Source: Rhodococcus sp. OK519 (GTDB taxonomy: Bacteria > Actinomycetota > Actinomycetes > Mycobacteriales > Mycobacteriaceae). Taken from it: DNA of 64,000 nucleotides. Position numbers and translations under genes: made by a program. Positions 60,575 through 64,000 of the stretch are shown here, piece by piece. The DNA is taken from assembly GCF_003051005.1 (NCBI RefSeq), contig NZ_QAOW01000012.1:1-64000 (forward strand), written 5' to 3'. The notes below the pieces were generated by a model. The model saw only the letters and a list, made by a program, of their open reading frames with translations, made no database searches and was not told the origin of the DNA. Position 1 is the first letter of the stretch, and the number at the start of each line of letters is the position of its first letter.

Positions 60575-62560
60575 TCAGACCTCGATGGGCGGATACAGCC
60601 GCTCCATCGTGTACCGGCGGTTGCGCCGGACGGACAGGGCGCTCGCGGTGAGCGACGCGAGCAGGATGCCCACGAGGACCGCGATCGCGATCCAAAGCCG
60701 CGAGTCGACCTGTTCGCCCACGGTGAGCTGGCGAAGACCGTTGACCGTATAGGTCATCGGGTCGAACGGATGGATGTACTGGAACGGTTTCGCGGTTGTC
60801 GGCACTGGATAGATGCCACCCGCGGATACCAACTGCAGCATGAGGAACGCAAGCGTCACGACACGGCCGACCGCAACCCCGAACACCGCATTGAAGGCCT
60901 GGATCATCGCGAGGTACGTCGCCGATACAAGCATGAGGAACAGGACCGTGCCGAGCACGTGCCTGACGTCGAGGCCGACTCCGAAGTGAACCACGGTGTA
61001 CATCACGATCACCTGTAGGACACCGACGAGCAGGGCCGGCCAGTACGACGCCAGTACCGTTCGATACAGTCCGACGCCTCCAACGGTGGGGCGGGATTGC
61101 AAGGGTGTCAGCAACATCCACGTGATGATGCCGCCGACGAACAGCGCGAGGGACAGGAAGAAAGGCGCAAAACCGGTCCCGAAGGTCGACGCGACGTTGG
61201 TGAAGTCCTGCTTGAGGGCCACCGGGGTCGACAGTGTGTCGGCGGTCGCGGTGCGTTGCTCGTCTGTCCAGCTCGGGACCTGGCCGGCGCCCTGTTCGAG
61301 CGCGTCCGCGAGTTTGTCGGAGCCGGCCTGTAGCGCCACCATGCCCGACGCGAGCTGGCCTGCTCCACTCGAGAGCTGGACGCTCCCGTCCGTCAGCTGG
61401 ACGAGGCCCGAGTTCAACGTCTTTGCGCCGCTGCTCAGTTCGTCGGCACCGTCCCGCAACTGCCGTACATCCGAGGCGAGGCCACCGTTCTGCAGCATCG
61501 CCAGGCCGCTCTGCAGAGGGCTGGAGGGATCGGTGAGCTGGTATTCGAGCTCCCGCGCATCTCCCCCGAGACGTTGCAGTTCCGCGCGCAACGCATCCGT
61601 GTCGTTCTGCAGCTGCGGTGCCGCCAACGGCGTCAGCGCGGCGACTGCGCGCTGGACGACGGGATCGGGGATTCCGCCCAGCAGGTCGATCGCCGTCGTC
61701 ACCACGCCCGGCGTCGACGGCGGAGGCGCCTGCGGCAGCATGCCGCCGAGGGCCTCCAGTGACTGTCGGAGCTGCGCCACCTGCCCGCCCAGATCGGGCA
61801 CCGCGGTGCCGTCGAGGGCAGTCGACAACGGCCCTGTGACGCCGTCGATGGCCGTCGCGAGCTGAGCCGCCCCGCTCGCGAGCTGCGCGGAGCCGTCCCG
61901 GGCGGTGACCATGTTGGTCGACAGCTCCTTCGCACCCGAGGCGAGCTGATCGGCACCGCTCTTCGCGGTATCGATGCCGTCGGCGAGCTGGCCCGCGCCG
62001 TCGGCCGCCTGTTTCAGGCCCGTGCCTGCGCTCTCCAGGCCGGTGAGGACCTGCCCCACGCCCTGCGCACCGATCGTGGTGTTGACCTGGTTGATGACCT
62101 GCTCCGACGCGTCCTGGCCGATGATGGTCGCCAGATAGTTGTTGGCGTCGTTGAACGTGAAGATCAGGTCGGCTTTCTCCGGATGATCTCCGTTGGGAGA
62201 CTCGACGGCCTCGGTGAAGTTCTCCGGAATCGTGATGGTGTAGTAGTACTTTCCGCTGGAGAGTCCCTCGGCAGCCTTCTCTGCCGAGACCTCGTCGAGG
62301 TCGAGTTGACCGGATTCGATCAGCGACGTGACCACTTGGTCGCCCGCGTCGACGCGTTGGCCGTCCGCGGTGAGTCCGGTGTCGCTGTTGACGATCGCAG
62401 CCGGAATCTTGTCCACCGCGCCGAACGGATTCCAGAAGGCCCACAGATACATGGCCCCGTACAGGAGCGGCATGAGGATGATCGTGAAGATCGCGATCCG
62501 CGGCATCGTTCCGCGGAAGTATCGCTTCGAATCACTTCCCAGTGAGACACCGGCAAGCAT
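60575..62560 (-). CDS. YhgE/Pip-domain membrane protein (ABC-2-like)
   Basis: 661 residues. One N-terminal helix (AIFTIILMPLLYGAMYLWAF) is followed by a large outside domain with many heptad-like SGA/QLASG repeats (GADQLASGAKELSTNM, GSAQLASGAAQLATAI, GSVQLSSGAGQLASGM), then five C-terminal helices (FFLSLALFVGGIITWMLL, LVGVLQVIVMYTVVHFGVGL, LFLMLVSATYLAMIQAFNAV). This is the YhgE/Pip group related to ABC-2 permeases and phage-infection proteins. GAGGTGA before ATG 62560 overlaps the stop of the ABC-like gene. It may be the permease for that partner. Confidence 0.9.
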   Translation of the reverse strand: MLAGVSLGSDSKRYFRGTMPRIAIFTIILMPLLYGAMYLWAFWNPFGAVDKIPAAIVNSDTGLTADGQRVDAGDQVVTSLIESGQLDLDEVSAEKAAEGLSSGKYYYTITIPENFTEAVESPNGDHPEKADLIFTFNDANNYLATIIGQDASEQVINQVNTTIGAQGVGQVLTGLESAGTGLKQAADGAGQLADGIDTAKSGADQLASGAKELSTNMVTARDGSAQLASGAAQLATAIDGVTGPLSTALDGTAVPDLGGQVAQLRQSLEALGGMLPQAPPPSTPGVVTTAIDLLGGIPDPVVQRAVAALTPLAAPQLQNDTDALRAELQRLGGDARELEYQLTDPSSPLQSGLAMLQNGGLASDVRQLRDGADELSSGAKTLNSGLVQLTDGSVQLSSGAGQLASGMVALQAGSDKLADALEQGAGQVPSWTDEQRTATADTLSTPVALKQDFTNVASTFGTGFAPFFLSLALFVGGIITWMLLTPLQSRPTVGGVGLYRTVLASYWPALLVGVLQVIVMYTVVHFGVGLDVRHVLGTVLFLMLVSATYLAMIQAFNAVFGVAVGRVVTLAFLMLQLVSAGGIYPVPTTAKPFQYIHPFDPMTYTVNGLRQLTVGEQVDSRLWIAIAVLVGILLASLTASALSVRRNRRYTMERLYPPIEV

Positions 62561-62563
62561 CGC

Positions 62564-63244
62564 TCACCTCGCCTTCGTCATGATGCCGATGTCCCCGGCG
62601 CCGAGGAGACCGTGCAGGTCGACCACCCCGCGAATGCCGCAGTGGGACGGAACCGGGTTCACGTCCGCCGTGATGACGGACTGCGAATCGCCGATAGCCA
62701 CAAGTCGTTCCAGCACAGCAGACCGCTCGTCGTCGTCCGCGATCTTGTCCAACCGGCCCACCACCAACAGCGGTGGACGACGGGTGTTCGCGACGGCAAT
62801 GCGAAGAAGTAGTTGCTGGATCTCAGGGAGGTCGTCCACGAACGCGTGTGGCGCCGGGCGCTCGATCTCGCCGAACACGTCGGCGCACATCTCCTCGACG
62901 CCACTCTCATCGACGCGCGGGACCAGCTTGTACCAGGGCGAATTCCAGCGCAGCTGCTCGGTCACGAGGTCTTGGACCGTCACCGACGGTCGCACCTCGT
63001 CGAGCTCGTTGAGACAGGCTATCGCCGAATTGGCGAACACCTTGGTCGGCTTGTTCGCGTACCCGAGCACGGTCAGGGACCCTCGCGTGAGCCGCATCCT
63101 GCCGCACAACGCCATCAGGAGCGCGGTTCGTGCCGCGCCCGCCTGTGCGGCGAGAACCGTCACGCCACCACTGTCGATATCGAGATCGATAGGACCGAAC
63201 ACGTGCCCCCAGGGCCCGTGCAGTTCGATCCCCCTGGCGGACAC
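62564..63244 (-). CDS. ABC transporter-like ATPase lacking catalytic motifs
   Basis: About 226 residues with the frame of an ABC nucleotide-binding domain, but each key motif is altered. At the Walker A place, LAAQAGAARTALL has Ala38 where Lys is required. The signature reads LPEIQ instead of LSGGQ. At Walker B, LLVVGRLD has Gly-Arg where Asp-Glu should be. So ATP hydrolysis is unlikely. It may be a structural or regulatory partner of YhgE. GTG 63244 is preferred because GAGGGGGA lies just before it; the frame is open to GTG 63331 without a ribosome site. Three bases separate its stop from the YhgE start. Confidence 0.75.
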   Translation of the reverse strand: MSARGIELHGPWGHVFGPIDLDIDSGGVTVLAAQAGAARTALLMALCGRMRLTRGSLTVLGYANKPTKVFANSAIACLNELDEVRPSVTVQDLVTEQLRWNSPWYKLVPRVDESGVEEMCADVFGEIERPAPHAFVDDLPEIQQLLLRIAVANTRRPPLLVVGRLDKIADDDERSAVLERLVAIGDSQSVITADVNPVPSHCGIRGVVDLHGLLGAGDIGIMTKAR

Positions 63245-63401
63245 GAGGTCCCCCTCTACCTGTTGCCGGGAGGTGTATTCCCCCTCCACGAATGTCTCGA
63301 CCAACTCGAACCCCCGTTTCCACGCCGTCACCGAGGGACGGCACTTCGAGAAGAGCTATTCGCATGACACTTCGAGTTCGACGACGTCCCGGCCGGGAGC
63401 G

Positions 63402-64000
63402 TCACAGGACGTTCTTGACCACTTGCCCGTTCTTGACGATCACCGACAGGTTCTTCGCGGGATCGGCCAGCAGACTCAGGTCCTCGAGCGGGTTCCCGTC
63501 CACCAGTAGCACGTCGGCCCACGCGCCCTTCTCGATCGTTCCGAACTTGGCCTGTCGGTACGGATCCCGCTCGCCGGCCATCCGGAACAGTTCGGCGTTG
63601 CCGGAGGTGAGCATGCGGAGGGCCTCGAGATTGCTGTAATGATCTCCGAGGCGTGCCGCCATCTCGCTCTGCCGGGGAGCCAACTGCGGCTCGAGCAGGA
63701 GGTCGGTCCCCCACGCGGTCTTGACGCCGTGCTTCTTCGCCCAGGCGTAGACATGGTCCGTCCCGGAGCAGATCTCCCGATCCTTGCCGGCACGTTCGGG
63801 GTCGGGGTAGTGATGATCGCCGAGTGCGAACGGCTGCATCGACAACCACACACCCTTCTCGGCCATGAGCGCAACGGTCGGCTCATCGGCGAGGTGTCCG
63901 TGCTCGATCGACTTGACGCCGGCATCGAGCGCACGCCGAATACCCGTGACGTTGTAGACGTGAGTCGCGACGTAGGTGCCGTAGTCGGTGGCGGCGTGGA
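63402..64000 (-). CDS. Amidohydrolase family protein (N-terminus outside window)
   Basis: About 200 C-terminal residues are visible; the gene continues past base 64000. Marks of the metal-dependent amidohydrolase superfamily: VATHVYNVTGIRRALDAGVK and IEHGHLADE (metal His), VKTAWGTDLL (metal Asp), then the typical end GTIEKGAWADVLLVDGNPLE. It resembles the imidazolonepropionase/Xaa-Pro dipeptidase-like group. It is upstream of the ABC-like gene by 157 bp on the same strand; whether it is in one operon with gad is not clear. Confidence 0.85.
   Translation of the reverse strand, partial: HAATDYGTYVATHVYNVTGIRRALDAGVKSIEHGHLADEPTVALMAEKGVWLSMQPFALGDHHYPDPERAGKDREICSGTDHVYAWAKKHGVKTAWGTDLLLEPQLAPRQSEMAARLGDHYSNLEALRMLTSGNAELFRMAGERDPYRQAKFGTIEKGAWADVLLVDGNPLEDLSLLADPAKNLSVIVKNGQVVKNVL

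Noticed and set aside
60303-62444. 713-residue minus-strand frame overlapping Gad and YhgE
   Set aside because: It is in another frame of two well-supported genes, and its Arg/Gly-rich product has no domain.

Overview
This is a gene-dense, high-GC actinobacterial chromosome segment, most likely from Rhodococcus or a close mycolata relative. Two things support that. First, 25.4-54 kb holds the block known from Mycobacterium tuberculosis as Rv3669-Rv3682, in order: holin-like protein, EphE-like hydrolase, MarP, NUDIX, membrane thioredoxin, Nth, small membrane protein, Crp/GlxR, metallo-beta-lactamase-fold protein, RidA, DUF4177, paired Get3-like ATPases, WhiB4 and PonA2. Second, starts with GTG/TTG and 4-bp stop/start overlaps are very common. 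No rRNA, tRNA, CRISPR array, insertion sequence or phage integrase was seen.

Region A (1-18.7 kb) is a catabolic island. It carries a flavin monooxygenase (5' end outside the window), a type I extradiol dioxygenase, a GntR/FCD regulator, two Dabb-type proteins, two Baeyer-Villiger monooxygenases (BVMOs), three SDR/ADH-type dehydrogenases (two SDRs and one NDMA-type alcohol dehydrogenase), two HSL-type esterases, an aldehyde dehydrogenase, a pair of acyl-CoA dehydrogenases, an enoyl-CoA hydratase and a family III CoA-transferase. The set fits oxidation of an alcohol to a ketone, Baeyer-Villiger oxygenation to an ester or lactone, hydrolysis, oxidation to an acid, CoA activation and beta-oxidation; the substrate is not evident. 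A TTGGATCCAA-type palindrome lies in front of both the GntR gene and the hydratase/CoA-transferase operon, which suggests one regulon.

Region B (18.7-25.4 kb) holds a large AfsR/MalT-like LuxR regulator, a DUF35-type zinc-ribbon protein, a secreted DUF11-like protein, an MHS-family MFS transporter and NhaA.

Region C (25.4-54.2 kb) is the conserved Rv3669-Rv3682-type block. It is interrupted between crp and the Rv3677c homologue by about 12.6 kb: a meta-type kynurenine/3-hydroxyanthranilate pathway (arylformamidase, LysR, MFS transporter, ACMSD, 3-hydroxyanthranilate dioxygenase, RidA-type deaminase, oxalocrotonate decarboxylase-type enzyme, semialdehyde dehydrogenase), then a TetR/SNF2/SWIM group and an SDR. 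A nearly identical 17-bp dyad lies 57 bp upstream of the two outermost genes of the kynurenine cluster, which is good evidence that they share an operator.

Region D (54-64 kb) holds small envelope proteins, a DJ-1/PfpI protein, a secreted protein and a second very large LuxR-type ATPase regulator. It ends with a minus-strand group: amidohydrolase (cut by the window end), an ABC-like ATPase lacking its catalytic motifs, a YhgE/Pip-type membrane protein and glutamate decarboxylase.
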